Source: Mesorhizobium escarrei
Lineage (GTDB): Bacteria; Pseudomonadota; Alphaproteobacteria; Rhizobiales; Rhizobiaceae
NCBI RefSeq assembly: GCF_935825525.1
Contig: NZ_CAKXZT010000035.1
Coordinates: 96,945 to 160,944 of the forward strand
Reading direction: 5' to 3'
DNA length: 64,000 nt
Part shown: one piece after another, positions 41,716 through 51,633 of the stretch
Layout: every line of letters starts with the position of its first letter
Numbering within the stretch: position 1 is the first letter of the stretch
Made by a program: the position numbers and the translations under genes
The notes under the pieces: model-generated
Seen by the model: only the letters and a program-made list of their open reading frames with translations
What the model was told of the DNA's origin: nothing
Database searches by the model: none

Positions 41716-44700
41716 TTAGCGCGACACGAAACAGTTGCCGCCGGCCGCCTTGTAGTTGGTGCACAGGTTGATCGCATCGTTACGCGACTTCGCCGGGACG
41801 CGGACGCGATAGAACGTTCCCTTGCCGGCGATCTCGGCTTTGACGATGTTGGCCGTGTGGCCGGAGAGCACGCTGCCATAGCGACGCTGCAGATCCTGAT
41901 AGGTCGACTGGGCGCTTTCGACGGTCGGCTGCGAAGCGATCTGCATCGACCACGAGCCACCGCCGGTCGAGGCCGCCGCCGGACTGATCGACGCAACCTG
42001 GTCGGGCTTGACCTCACCGACGACGTCGACCGGCTGGTCGGACGGACGCTGCGGCGCCACCGGAACCGTGGCCGGCGTGTTGGCAGGCTGGGTGGTTTGG
42101 GCTTCAGCCTCAGCCGTGGGCGCGGCCACCAGATTGACTGTTTCCGGCTTGACTGTTTCGGCCTGGTCGCCGGCCACTGGGTCGCCGCCCAACAGGTCGC
42201 CACTTGCCTGGTCGGCAACAGACGGTACGGTACCGGTCTGCGCCGCGTCGCCGGCCTGACCCGCCGGGGCCACAAGCTGCGGCGCCGGATCGACAGGCTC
42301 GACGGCAGCCACCTGCGATGCAGTAGGCGCCGGATTCTCGCGCGCAACCAGTGAACCATCTGATTTGACCACCATGGTTCTCACCTTGCGTGGCGCAACG
42401 GCGACGACATCCGGTTCGATGCCCTGCTCAGCCTCTTGCAGAACCTGGGCGATACGATCCTCGGATTTGGGTGCCGGCGCGGCGGCGTCGGCATTTCCGG
42501 CCGCTTGCGTGCCGCCGGCCGCGTCGGCGGCTTCAGCCGTGTCGAAGTCGTTGGGCGAAAGTTCGACCACACGGCTCTGCGGCGGCTCCTTGGCCGCCAC
42601 GTCCACCGGCTCTTCGGTGTTGGTGACCAGTTTTTCCTGGACCGGTTCGGCAGGCCTCGCGCCGCCCTTGGCCACGGCGTCGTAAACCTTGTTGTCCTGG
42701 TTCGGCACGACTGTGCCGCCCGGGTTTTCCGGCCTGACCTTGATCGGTGCGTTGTCCGCCTTGACGATGACCGGCGCATCGGTGCCGCCGTTGCCGCCGA
42801 AAGACAGCGCGAAGGCACCTAGACCGCCGGCGAGCGCCACGGCGCCGACGACTGCGGCGACCAGCAGGCCGCGGCGCCGGTGCCTCGCGGGCTCCTGCTC
42901 GGACAAGCCTGGAACCGACATGGCCTCGTCCAGTTCGGGGTCGTAGTCGAGTTCGTCCAGGCCAAAGTCGTTGGCTTGCGCTTGCGAAACCGGCCGGCCG
43001 CTGGGCAAGTCGCCCAGATCGAAGCCGCTGGCGGCATCGGCATAAGACGCACTGACGGGCGCTTCTGCGGGTCTCGCCGCATAGGTCCGCGTTTCAACGC
43101 GGTCGGGCTCATAGCCTGACTGGAACCCGGCCGCTGACTGGAAACGGGCCCCTGACTGGGAACCGGCCCCCGGCTGGAGTCCGGCCCCCGGCTCGAATCC
43201 GGCTCCCGGCTCGAATCCGGCCCCCGACTCGAATCCGGCATTGTAGGATTCGTCGTCATACGCCGCGCTGCGCGCCGGGGCGGCAGCGACGTCCACGGCA
43301 CTCATTTCCGTGAGAAGGCTGGCGAACTCGGCATCGAGATCGTCATAGGCAGGCGCCGGCGGTTCGTCTTCGTTGAAGTCGAGTTCCGGAATATCGAGGT
43401 CGTCCGCCAGCGCTACGACGCGCTCGGGCACATCGACCGTCTCGACATCGGGCATCTCTTCATATGCAGAGGCCTGTTCGGTTTGCGCTGGCGCAGGTGC
43501 CGCATTGGCCGCATCGCCTTCGGCCGGCTCATCCTGAGCCGGCTCATCCTGATAGGACGGTGCCGCAGTCGTTGGCGGTGTCGTTGTTTCTGTGGTCGCC
43601 GAAGCCGTCGGCTGGACTGCAAAGGCAGGCTGCGGCTGTGCGACCGGCGTTACGCGGCTCCACGAACGGGCCGGCGCAGGCGCGGCGGAGGGTGCCGCCA
43701 TCCAGCTGAGCGATTCATTCGGATCCTGCTGTGGAGCGGCGGCCGCAACGTCATCGCCGTCGCCATGATCCAGACCGATGTCCTTGGCGAAGGCGGCGTG
43801 CAATGCATCGTCGTCGAAATCGATATCAGCCGGTCCGGCAGCATCTTCAGCGCCGAAATCCTGGCCCTCGAGCCCGTCGAGGAGAACGGTGTCGAGATCG
43901 GCGTCGGCGGCCTGAACCGCGTTATCATTCGGCTGCTCCGAAAGGTCTTGCTCGTCAAGGCTCCAGACCAGTTCGTCGGTGGGATCCACTGGTTTGTCGG
44001 CGGCTTTTCCAGCCGCGGCTACAGGTTGCTGAACCATGGCGGGTTCATTGGCCGCGGACGCTGCCGCGGGGGCAGCCCGTGTCCTCATGGTGCCCAACAG
44101 CGCGTTCAATTCGTCTTCGAGGCTCCGCTCCTCAGCGACGGGGGCTGGGGCTGCCGGCTGGGCCACGGCGGCTGGCGCCGTCGGTTGGGCTGCAACGCCG
44201 GGGGCCTGAGTAGCCGGCTCCTCGGCTTCCTCGGCAAGCGCGTCGTCGAAGCTCAATTCAAAATCGGCGTCGAACGCATCTTCCGGGGTCGCGGCGGAAG
44301 GCTGGTCCTTGGCGATAGCCTCCGGTTCGTCAATTTCTGGCTCGTCGATTTCGACCGGTTCAGCCGTGCGGATGTCGAAATCCATGTCGACGTCATCCAT
44401 GGCGACGTCGGCCATGGTGTCGTGGTCGGCAAAGTCCTCATCGGACCCATCCGAAACGGCCCGAACAGGCGCAGCAGGAGCTTCAACAGCGGCCTCCGTC
44501 GGCTCATGTTCGTCGAGCATCAGTTCGTCTTCGAGCGAGCTTGCGACGGCCTTGTCGAATTCATTGTCGAAGGCGGGTTCGGCGGCCGGCGCGGAGATGT
44601 CGGCGGCTTCGGCAGCCTGCTCCAAGGGCACGTGCTCGTCGAGCATCAGCTCGTCTTCGAGCGAGCTTGCGACTGCGTTGTCGAATTCATCGTCGAACAC

Positions 44701-45543
44701 GGGTTCGGCGGCCGGCGCGGCGGTGTCGGCGGCGGTATTCTGTTGGGCCTTGTCCGTCGCATCGTCGTCCAGCCGGAAATCCTGTTCGAGCGACGCAGCG
44801 AGTTCGTCGTCTACCGGCAAATCGTCTTCGAACGGCGACACGTCTTCGAGCGAACTGGCGATCGCATGGTCGAAATCGTCGTCGAACGCCGCTTCAACAG
44901 CCGGCTCGGATAGTTCGGCAACACCAGAACGCACGTCGGCGGCGGCAACGGCATGGGCAGTTTCGTCGGCCGTGTCGTCGTCCAGCCGGAAATCCTGTTC
45001 GAGCGACGCGCCTAGCTCGTCGTTCGCAGGCCTGTCGTTCACCAGCTCATCGTTCACTGGTAAATCGTCTTCGAATGGCGACACGTCTTCGAGCGAACTG
45101 GCGAGCGCATCGTCGAAATCGTCGTCGAAAGCAGCTTCAACAGCCGGCGTGGATGCTCCGGCAACGCCAGAGCGCTCGTCGGCGGCAGCAACGGCATCGG
45201 CGGTTTCGTCCGCCGCATCGTCGTCCAGCAGGAGATCCTGCTCGAGTGACGCGACAAGCTCGTCGTCGATTGGGTCAGTGGCGGCCGCTTCGAAAGTCGG
45301 CTCGCGAAGCTCGGTTGCGCCGTCATTGTCGTCGGCGCCGAATTCGCCCATCAACTCCTTCTCGAGGTCGATGTCGAAGTCGCCCTCGTCCGCCGGCTGA
45401 CTTGCTGCAGCCGCCTTCGGCTGGGCCTGCGGCTTGACCGGCTGGCGCGGGTCGAACCCCATGATCCTGGTCAGTTCCGCGAACGGATCATCGTTGGCGA
45501 TATCGTTTTGGGCGGCTGCTCTCAGTTGGGTTCTGTCTGCCAT
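41716..45543 (-). CDS. Large acidic SPOR-domain protein
   Basis: About 1275 residues from ATG 45543. The first ~890 residues are cytoplasmic, very acidic and repetitive (many ASSLEDxxxxxD and LEQDFRLDDD segments). A single membrane helix follows (GLLVAAVVGAVALAGGLGAF), then a Pro/Ala/Val-rich periplasmic region and a C-terminal SPOR domain of about 75 residues (SWSMQIASQPTVESAQSTYQ ... YRVRVPAKSRNDAINLC), which binds denuded septal peptidoglycan. It lies between argS and nagZ. Homologues at this locus are usually much shorter in the acidic part. A cell-division or polar-growth role is likely. Confidence 0.85.
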   Translation of the reverse strand: MADRTQLRAAAQNDIANDDPFAELTRIMGFDPRQPVKPQAQPKAAAASQPADEGDFDIDLEKELMGEFGADDNDGATELREPTFEAAATDPIDDELVASLEQDLLLDDDAADETADAVAAADERSGVAGASTPAVEAAFDDDFDDALASSLEDVSPFEDDLPVNDELVNDRPANDELGASLEQDFRLDDDTADETAHAVAAADVRSGVAELSEPAVEAAFDDDFDHAIASSLEDVSPFEDDLPVDDELAASLEQDFRLDDDATDKAQQNTAADTAAPAAEPVFDDEFDNAVASSLEDELMLDEHVPLEQAAEAADISAPAAEPAFDNEFDKAVASSLEDELMLDEHEPTEAAVEAPAAPVRAVSDGSDEDFADHDTMADVAMDDVDMDFDIRTAEPVEIDEPEIDEPEAIAKDQPSAATPEDAFDADFELSFDDALAEEAEEPATQAPGVAAQPTAPAAVAQPAAPAPVAEERSLEDELNALLGTMRTRAAPAAASAANEPAMVQQPVAAAGKAADKPVDPTDELVWSLDEQDLSEQPNDNAVQAADADLDTVLLDGLEGQDFGAEDAAGPADIDFDDDALHAAFAKDIGLDHGDGDDVAAAAPQQDPNESLSWMAAPSAAPAPARSWSRVTPVAQPQPAFAVQPTASATTETTTPPTTAAPSYQDEPAQDEPAEGDAANAAPAPAQTEQASAYEEMPDVETVDVPERVVALADDLDIPELDFNEDEPPAPAYDDLDAEFASLLTEMSAVDVAAAPARSAAYDDESYNAGFESGAGFEPGAGFEPGAGLQPGAGSQSGARFQSAAGFQSGYEPDRVETRTYAARPAEAPVSASYADAASGFDLGDLPSGRPVSQAQANDFGLDELDYDPELDEAMSVPGLSEQEPARHRRRGLLVAAVVGAVALAGGLGAFALSFGGNGGTDAPVIVKADNAPIKVRPENPGGTVVPNQDNKVYDAVAKGGARPAEPVQEKLVTNTEEPVDVAAKEPPQSRVVELSPNDFDTAEAADAAGGTQAAGNADAAAPAPKSEDRIAQVLQEAEQGIEPDVVAVAPRKVRTMVVKSDGSLVARENPAPTASQVAAVEPVDPAPQLVAPAGQAGDAAQTGTVPSVADQASGDLLGGDPVAGDQAETVKPETVNLVAAPTAEAEAQTTQPANTPATVPVAPQRPSDQPVDVVGEVKPDQVASISPAAASTGGGSWSMQIASQPTVESAQSTYQDLQRRYGSVLSGHTANIVKAEIAGKGTFYRVRVPAKSRNDAINLCTNYKAAGGNCFVSR
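43122..43239 (-). repeat. 18-bp tandem repeats in the SPOR gene
   Basis: Six and a half 18-base units encode the hexapeptide series GAGFEP, GAGFEP, GAGLQP, GAGSQS, GARFQS, AAGFQS. They sit in the cytoplasmic half of the SPOR protein, about 100 residues before the membrane helix. Confidence 0.85.
44506..45260 (-). repeat. Long imperfect repeats encoding acidic modules of the SPOR protein
   Basis: Two near copies of about 105 bases lie at 44506-44610 and 44630-44733, and two of about 125-155 bases at 44778-44903 and 44990-45145; a further diverged copy reaches 45260. Each encodes an ASSLED/ASLEQD module with DFDxAxASSLEDVSPFED. They show recent internal duplication. Confidence 0.75.
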
Positions 45544-45647
45544 TATTGTTCCCGAACTCGCACTCATTCGGACGCCGTGGACGTCGCGTAGGGTTGGCCC
45601 TTACCAGCGCAATGTGGGCAAAAGGTGACAGGTTTTTTTAGTCAAAC

Positions 45648-47405
45648 CTAACGCATTTCGGTGGGCGCATCGGCTCCGATCAGCGTCAGGCCGGACGTCA
45701 AAACGTCCGAAACAGCCTGCACCAGCCCTAGTCTGGCATGCGTCAATTGTCGGTCGTTAACCTTAACAAAACGTAAGTCGGGATTTTCGGTGCCGCGGTT
45801 CCAATGTCCGTGGAAGCTGGAGGCGAGATCGTAGAGGTAGAATGCCAGCCGGTGCGGCTCGAGCGCAAGTGCCGCGGATTCGATCAGCCGCGGATATTCC
45901 GCAAGCTTCCTGATAAGGCCGATCTCGCCTTCGTCGGTCAGCGAAGCGGTGGCGGCGGCCAGCCGATTGCGGTCGAAATTGGCCTCGCCCAACTGTTCGC
46001 TCGCTTGCCGGAACACCGAATGGCAGCGCGCCGAAGCATACTGCACGTAGAACACCGGATTGTCCTTCGACTGCTCGGTCACCTTGGCGAAGTCGAAATC
46101 GAGCGGCGCATCGTTCTTGCGGTAGAGCATCATGAAGCGGATCGGGTCGCGACCGACCTCCTCCACCACTTCGCGGAGCGTTACGAAATCGCCCGACCGC
46201 TTCGACATGCGGACCGGTTCGCCCTCGCGAAAAAGCCTCACCAACTGGCAAAGCAGCACGGTAAGCTTCACCTCGTCGCCGGAAATCGCCCGGGCGAGCG
46301 CTTCCAGGCGCTTCACATAACCGCCATGATCGGCGCCAAGCACATAGATCAGCTCGACGAAACCGCGATCGACCTTGTCCTTCAGATAGGCTACGTCCGC
46401 GGCAAAATAGGTGAAGGTGCCGTCCGACTTGACCAGCGCCCGGTCCATGTCGTCGCCGACCGCTGTCGAGCGGAACAGCGTCTGCTCGCGATCCTCCCAG
46501 TCGTCCGGCTTCTCGCCCTTGGGCGGCGGCAGCTTGCCCTTGTAAATATGGCCCTTGAGCGTCAGGTCGTTGATCGCCGAGCGGATTTTCCGGGCGTTGT
46601 CGGCGTGCAGGGTGCGCTCCGAGAAAAAGACGTCGTGATGCACGTTGAGCAGCGCCAGATCCTCACGGATCATCGCCATCATCGCATCGATCGTCCTGTC
46701 CTTGACAATGGCAAGCGCTTCTTCGTCCGGCATCTGCAGCAAGGAACGGCCAAATTCGCTCGCCAGAGCCTGGCCGACCGGCACGAGATAGTCGCCCGGA
46801 TAGAGCCCGGCAGGAATCTCGCCGATGTCGTCGCCCAGCGCCTCGCGGTAACGCAGCATGGCAGAGCGGCCGAGCACGTCGATCTGCGAGCCGGCGTCGT
46901 TGATGACATATTCCTTGGTCACGTCGTAACCGGCGAAAGCCATCAGATTGGCGAGCGCATCACCCACCACGGCGCCGCGGCAATGGCCGACATGCATCGG
47001 TCCGGTAGGGTTGGCCGAGACATATTCGACGTTGGCCTTCTTGCCGCCGCCTACGGTCGAGCGGCCGTAATTGCGGCCTTCGCCGAGCAGCGCAGTCAGG
47101 TGCACCTGCCAGAACGCGTCCTTGAGCCTGAGATTGACGAAGGCCGGACCGGCAACGTCTGCAGCGGCGATGTCGGCGTCGGCGCGCAGCGCTTGCGCCA
47201 GCCTTTCAGCCAGTGCGCGTGGGGACTGGCCGGTCGGCTTGGCCAGCACCATTGCCGCATTGGTCGCCAAGTCGCCATGGCTGGCGTCGCGCGGCGGCTC
47301 GACGGCGATGCGCGACAAGTCCAGCGAACCGCCGTCTTTGTCTTTCAAATCAAGCGCTTCGACGGCTTTTATAATTCGCGCGTTGAAATCGGCGAAGATG
47401 TTCAT
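45648..47405 (-). CDS. argS: Arginyl-tRNA synthetase
   Basis: A 585-residue class I synthetase. The HIGH motif is MHVGH at 137-141 ([20 protein letters not shown]), and the KMSKS position is [20 protein letters not shown]. The N-terminal Arg-tRNA additional domain and C-terminal DALR anticodon-binding domain ([20 protein letters not shown]) are present. Start 47405 ([18 protein letters not shown]) matches homologues; an 18-codon extension has no support. It lies between the dGTPase-like gene and the SPOR gene. Confidence 0.95.
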   Translation of the reverse strand: MNIFADFNARIIKAVEALDLKDKDGGSLDLSRIAVEPPRDASHGDLATNAAMVLAKPTGQSPRALAERLAQALRADADIAAADVAGPAFVNLRLKDAFWQVHLTALLGEGRNYGRSTVGGGKKANVEYVSANPTGPMHVGHCRGAVVGDALANLMAFAGYDVTKEYVINDAGSQIDVLGRSAMLRYREALGDDIGEIPAGLYPGDYLVPVGQALASEFGRSLLQMPDEEALAIVKDRTIDAMMAMIREDLALLNVHHDVFFSERTLHADNARKIRSAINDLTLKGHIYKGKLPPPKGEKPDDWEDREQTLFRSTAVGDDMDRALVKSDGTFTYFAADVAYLKDKVDRGFVELIYVLGADHGGYVKRLEALARAISGDEVKLTVLLCQLVRLFREGEPVRMSKRSGDFVTLREVVEEVGRDPIRFMMLYRKNDAPLDFDFAKVTEQSKDNPVFYVQYASARCHSVFRQASEQLGEANFDRNRLAAATASLTDEGEIGLIRKLAEYPRLIESAALALEPHRLAFYLYDLASSFHGHWNRGTENPDLRFVKVNDRQLTHARLGLVQAVSDVLTSGLTLIGADAPTEMR

Positions 47406-47472
47406 TGGGGTGGCTCTGGCTCTGGCGGCTTTGCGGGAATCCGGCTTATTGGCCGGCAAAATCGAGCCCCGC

Positions 47473-48687
47473 CTAGCTTAATTCAGGCGTATGGTCAAAC
47501 AACCGGCGGTGTTCCTTCAAAGCGTAGGTATCCGTCATGCCCGCCAGGAAATCGGCGACGCTGCGCGCCTTGATGCGATCGTCAGCCCGGTCGAGCCCTT
47601 CGCGCCAGCCATCGGGCATGGCGCGCGGATCGGCGAAATAGGCCTCGAACAGGTCGTTGACGATCTGCTCGGCCTCGTTGCGCACACGCATGACCTCGTT
47701 ATGCCGATAGAGATGCTTGTAGAGAAAGGCCTTCAATTCCTTTTCGAAAGCAGCCATTTCGGCTGAAAAGGTGACCATCGTCTCGCCTGCCGCCCTCACC
47801 GCGTCGGCGCTGTCCGGCTTGATGCGGGCCAGATTGGCGGTGGTGGAAACGATGACATCCTCGACCATCATCGTGATCTGCCGGCGCATCAGTTCGTGCC
47901 CTGTCCTCACATCGTCCAGGGCCGGATAGCGCCGACGCACGCCTTCAAGGATCGAGCCGGGCAGCGAGACCTTTTCCAGCATGTCCAGTGTCAGGAGGCC
48001 TGACCTCAGGCCGTCGTCGATGTCATGGGTGTTGTAAGCGATGTCGTCGGCGATCGCCGCGCACTGCGCCTCGATGCCGGCGAAGCGGTCGAGTTCGAGG
48101 TCGTGCAGCTCCGAATAGTCGCGGATCGCTTGCGGCACCGGCCCCTTCAGCCCGTTTCCGCTGGCGTCGGTCAGCGGCCCGTTGTGCTTGACCAACCCCT
48201 CCAGCGTCTCCCAGGTGAGGTTCAGCCCGTCGAATTCGGCATAGCGGCTCTCCAGCCGCGTCACCACGCGCAGCGACTGTGCATTGTGGTCGAAGCCGCC
48301 CCAGACCGCCATCTTGTCGTTCAGCGCGTCCTCGCCGGTATGGCCGAAGGGCGTGTGACCGAAATCGTGCACCAGAGCCACCGCCTCGGCGAGGTCCTCG
48401 TCGCCGCACAGCGCCCGCGCCAGGGCGCGCGCGATCTGCGCCACCTCGATCGAATGCGTCAGCCGGGTGCGGTAATGGTCGCTCTCATGCGCGACGAACA
48501 CCTGCGTCTTGTGCTTCAGCCGGCGGAATGCCGTCGAATGAATGATGCGGTCGCGGTCGCGCTGGAACGGGGTGCGGGTCGGGCTCTCCACCTCGTCGAA
48601 CAGCCGCCCGCGCGACTTTGCCGGATCGCAGGCATAGGCGGCGCGTGGCCGATAACCAAATCCGATGTCGCCCAACTCATTTGTCAT
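47473..48687 (-). CDS. dgt: Deoxyguanosinetriphosphate triphosphohydrolase-like protein
   Basis: A 404-residue HD-domain dNTPase. The metal-binding residues are in [20 protein letters not shown] (H78), [18 protein letters not shown] (H107, D108, H111) and a later Asp in [18 protein letters not shown]. Length and the start [20 protein letters not shown] fit the dGTPase-like type 2 subfamily of Alphaproteobacteria, which helps control dNTP pools. It precedes argS on the same strand and is divergent from the Fe-S carrier gene. Confidence 0.92.
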   Translation of the reverse strand: MTNELGDIGFGYRPRAAYACDPAKSRGRLFDEVESPTRTPFQRDRDRIIHSTAFRRLKHKTQVFVAHESDHYRTRLTHSIEVAQIARALARALCGDEDLAEAVALVHDFGHTPFGHTGEDALNDKMAVWGGFDHNAQSLRVVTRLESRYAEFDGLNLTWETLEGLVKHNGPLTDASGNGLKGPVPQAIRDYSELHDLELDRFAGIEAQCAAIADDIAYNTHDIDDGLRSGLLTLDMLEKVSLPGSILEGVRRRYPALDDVRTGHELMRRQITMMVEDVIVSTTANLARIKPDSADAVRAAGETMVTFSAEMAAFEKELKAFLYKHLYRHNEVMRVRNEAEQIVNDLFEAYFADPRAMPDGWREGLDRADDRIKARSVADFLAGMTDTYALKEHRRLFDHTPELS

Positions 48688-48780
48688 CGCCCCAACCAGT
48701 TTTCCATAGCCAATGCCGCAGTTGACTTGCCCCCTCGCGCTTCATACCTATTATGTGAAACCGAAAGCAAGGTGACGCCC

Positions 48781-49128
48781 ATGGGCGCTGATGCCAAGAC
48801 CGCCATGAAAGTCGAAATGACCGACGCCGCCGCCAGGCGGATCGCCAAGATTGTGTCTGGCGAAGCCGGCAAGACGGCCTTGCGCGTTTCGGTCGAGGGC
48901 GGCGGCTGCTCCGGTTTTTCCTACAAGTTCGACCTGGTCGACACCCGCAACGATGACGACGTCGCCATTGAGAAGGACGGTGCCACCGTGCTGATCGACG
49001 ACCTCTCGCTGGTCTATATGGGCGGCTCGGTGATCGATTTCGTCGACGATCTGATGGGCCAGTCGTTCCAGATCAGGAACCCGAATGCGGTCGCCTCGTG
49101 CGGTTGCGGCACCAGCTTCAGTATCTAG
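48781..49128 (+). CDS. erpA: A-type iron-sulfur cluster insertion protein
   Basis: A 115-residue scaffold/carrier of the IscA/ErpA family. The three cluster-binding cysteines are C43 (GGGCSGFSYKF), C107 and C109 (ASCGCGTSFSI). It begins MGADAKTAMKVEMTDAAARR. A VOC gene follows after three bases. ErpA-type assignment over IscA rests on its stand-alone location and is tentative. Confidence 0.87.
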   Translation: MGADAKTAMKVEMTDAAARRIAKIVSGEAGKTALRVSVEGGGCSGFSYKFDLVDTRNDDDVAIEKDGATVLIDDLSLVYMGGSVIDFVDDLMGQSFQIRNPNAVASCGCGTSFSI

Positions 49129-49131
49129 AAA

Positions 49132-49524
49132 ATGCCTACCATTGGCGCGGTCCGTCAGGTCGCGCTTTCAGCCGGCCGCGATCTCGATGCAACGCTGGCG
49201 TTTTGGCACGACGTGCTCGGCATGACCGTGCACGCACGCTTTGATCCGCCTGGCATCGCCTTCATCATGGCCGGCGACGTACGGCTGCTGTTCACCGATG
49301 GCCTGCCGGCCGGCACAGTCTATCTCGACATATCGGGCCTTGACGATTTTCACGCCTCGGCAAAAGCCACCGGTGTCCCCTTCACCGCGCCGCCGATGCT
49401 CGTCCACCGCGATACCGAGGGCCTGTTCGGGCCGGCGGGGGAAAGCGAATGGATGGCCTTCCTAAAGGACCCGGCAGGCAATACGATCGGCCTTGTCGAA
49501 CGTCATCCGTCGGAACAGCACTGA
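49132..49524 (+). CDS. VOC superfamily (glyoxalase/bleomycin resistance-like) protein
   Basis: A 130-residue protein with two beta-alpha-beta-beta-beta modules: AVRQVALSAGRDLDATLAFW, DVLGMTVHARFDPPGIAFIM, and the closing WMAFLKDPAGNTIGLVERHP, typical of VOC metalloenzymes. Metal ligands cannot be assigned with certainty. It starts three bases after erpA and ends seven bases before exonuclease III, so the three are probably co-transcribed. Confidence 0.8.
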   Translation: MPTIGAVRQVALSAGRDLDATLAFWHDVLGMTVHARFDPPGIAFIMAGDVRLLFTDGLPAGTVYLDISGLDDFHASAKATGVPFTAPPMLVHRDTEGLFGPAGESEWMAFLKDPAGNTIGLVERHPSEQH

Positions 49525-49531
49525 GGCCGCC

Positions 49532-50326
49532 ATGAAAATCGTCACCTGGAACATTAATGGCGTTCGGGCCCGTATCGGCAATTTGACCCACTGGCTGACG
49601 GAAAGCGCCCCCGATATTGCCTGCCTGCAGGAGATCAAGACGGTCGACGAGCAATTTCCGCGGGCCGAGATCGAGGCGCTTGGCTACAACGTCGAAATCT
49701 ATGGCCAAAAGGGTTTTAACGGCGTCGCCATCCTGTCGAAGCTGCGCTTCGACGAGGTTATCAGAGGCCTACCGGGCGACGATGCCGACGATCAGGCGCG
49801 TTTCATCGAGGGCGTGTTCTCGACCGACAAGGGCGCGTTGCGCGTTGCCTCGCTCTATCTGCCGAATGGCAACCCGATCGATGACGAGAAGAAGTTCCCC
49901 TACAAGCTGTCCTGGATGGCGCGGCTGGAGCGCTGGGCCGAGGAAAGGCTCGCGCTCGAAGAGGCGCTGGTGCTGGCCGGCGACTACAATGTCATCCCCG
50001 AACCGATCGATGCGAAATTCCCGGAGAACTGGCTCAGCGATGCGCTGTTCCAGCCGCAGACCAGGCAGGCGTTCCGCCGGCTGAAGAACCTCGGCTTCAC
50101 CGAAGCCGTGCGCGCGGTCACCGACTCGCCGGACATCTTTACTTTCTGGGATTATCAGGCCGGCGCCTGGCAGAAGAACAACGGCATCCGCATCGATCAC
50201 TTGCTGCTCTCGCCCGAGGCCGCCAATCGCTTTTCCTCGGGGTCGATCGAAAAGCACGTGCGCGCCTGGGAAAAACCCTCTGATCACGTGCCGGTGGCCG
50301 TCGAACTGGGTTTTGCGCCAATCTGA
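49532..50326 (+). CDS. xthA: Exodeoxyribonuclease III
   Basis: A 264-residue AP endonuclease/3' exonuclease for base-excision repair. MKIVTWNINGVRARIGNL holds N7, CLQEIKTVDE holds catalytic E34, LAGDYNVIPEPID holds the DxN pair, and IRIDHLLLSPEA with SDHVPVAVEL supplies the catalytic His. ATG 49532 is chosen because it opens the conserved first strand; upstream codons belong to the end of the VOC gene in another frame. Confidence 0.94.
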   Translation: MKIVTWNINGVRARIGNLTHWLTESAPDIACLQEIKTVDEQFPRAEIEALGYNVEIYGQKGFNGVAILSKLRFDEVIRGLPGDDADDQARFIEGVFSTDKGALRVASLYLPNGNPIDDEKKFPYKLSWMARLERWAEERLALEEALVLAGDYNVIPEPIDAKFPENWLSDALFQPQTRQAFRRLKNLGFTEAVRAVTDSPDIFTFWDYQAGAWQKNNGIRIDHLLLSPEAANRFSSGSIEKHVRAWEKPSDHVPVAVELGFAPI

Positions 50327-50333
50327 TCATTTT

Positions 50334-50355
50334 GGAGCCCGGACCGCCGGGCTCC
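50334..50355 (+). terminator. Hairpin after xthA
   Basis: Perfect 9-bp stem GGAGCCCGG (50334-50342) with CCGGGCTCC (50347-50355) eight bases after the xthA stop. T residues precede but do not follow the stem, so termination strength is uncertain. Confidence 0.6.
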
Positions 50356-50424
50356 CGGTTGATAGACCGTCATATCGCCACAATCGGGGTTTCCGATGCA
50401 ATCCGGGTTCGGCCGGGGTTCAGG

Positions 50425-50715
50425 ATGACGATCAGGTTTGCGATTTGCCCATGTGCCGCCGCGCTCGCCCTCGCGGCGACGCCGGCGTTTGCCGATCCTG
50501 CATGCCTGGCCAACGGAACATCATTCCAGATCGGCCAGGTCGCCTGCCTGACGCTTTCCGGCCGGAGCCATCTCGCCCGCTGCGACATGGTGCTCAACAA
50601 CACGTCGTGGACAAGAATTCGGGACGATTGTCCTGAAACCACGCTAGCGCCGCCGGCCACGCCGATTTCAACGCCGAAGTCCGGTCTCGTTCCGACGAAA
50701 CCGACCGAGAATTGA
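50425..50715 (+). CDS. Small exported protein of unknown function
   Basis: A 96-residue protein from ATG 50425. A signal peptide (MTIRFAICPCAAALALAATP, cleavage near AFA) is followed by a mature region with four cysteines (PACLANGTSFQIGQVACL, ARCDMVLNNTSWTRIRDDC), which suggest two disulfides, and a Pro/Thr-rich end. Many rhizobia encode similar four-cysteine periplasmic proteins of unknown role. It may be transcribed separately from xthA, which ends in a hairpin. Confidence 0.65.
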   Translation: MTIRFAICPCAAALALAATPAFADPACLANGTSFQIGQVACLTLSGRSHLARCDMVLNNTSWTRIRDDCPETTLAPPATPISTPKSGLVPTKPTEN

Positions 50716-50796
50716 TCTCGACTTTTCGAGATTCCCCAACCTTCCTGACAATTGACCCAGTCTTTCCTGGCGGTTGGCATCGTGCTGGCTCCGCGA

Positions 50797-51633
50797 CTAC
50801 TGGTCGCCAGCGCCCTTGGTGAGGATGTCGTCGGCCAGCGAAATCGCGGTGCGGCGGTCGGCCTCGCCCGCGGCGGCAAACGCCTCTTCCTGCATGCCGC
50901 GTATCCATGGCTGGTCGGAAGGCGCGGCCCGTTCAAGCGCCGCGGTCATCATCGCCAGCCCCCGAACGATCTTGCCGCTCTGGAAGAGCAGGTGGCCGAG
51001 CGTCGCCTGCGCGCCGGCATGGCCCTTTTCCGCAGCGAGCTGGAACCAGCGTCCGGCCTGCTTGATGCTCGCCTTGACGCCGCCCTTGCCATTCAGGAAG
51101 ATCTGGCCCATCTCGAACTGGGCATTCGGGTTGCGGTAGTTGGCGGCGGCGCGCATGTAGTACTCTTGGGCGGCCGCCTCGTTCTCTTTGATCGGGCTGC
51201 CGGGGATGCCCTTCCTCAGATAGTCGCCGAGCGCCACGAGCGCATCCGAGACATAGCTCTCTTCCGGCGAACCGGGCTCGACGTCCTGATCGACGATCTC
51301 GCTGAAGAACTTGAACGCCGCGTAGTCGTCACGCTCCACGCCGTCTCCCTCGGCATACATGCGCGCAAGCTTCCAGGTGGCGCCGATCTGGCCGTTTTCG
51401 GCCGCGTATTTATAAGCCTCAGCAGCCTGCTCCTTGCGGCCGTTCTTGTAGGCGGAGAAGCCGAACTGGAACACCGCCCACGGGCTCGACTGCGGCTTCA
51501 CGCCGGTCTTGTCGTCGAACACCTTGTCGTCGAAGGCCATGGCCTGGCCCGCGGCGCCCAAGGTCGCGCCAAAAGTGGCGATCGCGACCAGTGCCGAAAA
51601 GACAGACAACCTCAGCAACTCAGATATCCGCAT
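50797..51633 (-). CDS. exoR: ExoR-like periplasmic regulator with Sel1 repeats
   Basis: About 278 residues from ATG 51633. The signal peptide ends near AGQAMA. The mature part is four or five Sel1/TPR-like repeats, beginning [20 protein letters not shown] and including [20 protein letters not shown] and [20 protein letters not shown], and it ends [20 protein letters not shown]. Length, order and these blocks match ExoR, which in Sinorhizobium holds the ExoS-ChvI two-component system inactive in the periplasm and so controls succinoglycan, motility and symbiosis. Its start lies 14 bases inside the end of ilvD. Confidence 0.82.
   Translation of the reverse strand: MRISELLRLSVFSALVAIATFGATLGAAGQAMAFDDKVFDDKTGVKPQSSPWAVFQFGFSAYKNGRKEQAAEAYKYAAENGQIGATWKLARMYAEGDGVERDDYAAFKFFSEIVDQDVEPGSPEESYVSDALVALGDYLRKGIPGSPIKENEAAAQEYYMRAAANYRNPNAQFEMGQIFLNGKGGVKASIKQAGRWFQLAAEKGHAGAQATLGHLLFQSGKIVRGLAMMTAALERAAPSDQPWIRGMQEEAFAAAGEADRRTAISLADDILTKGAGDQ

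Noticed and set aside
43483..45437. Long plus-strand frames opposite the SPOR gene
   Set aside because: Repetitive Asp/Glu/Ser codons on the minus strand keep the antisense frames open; the translations are Ser- or Arg-rich without features.
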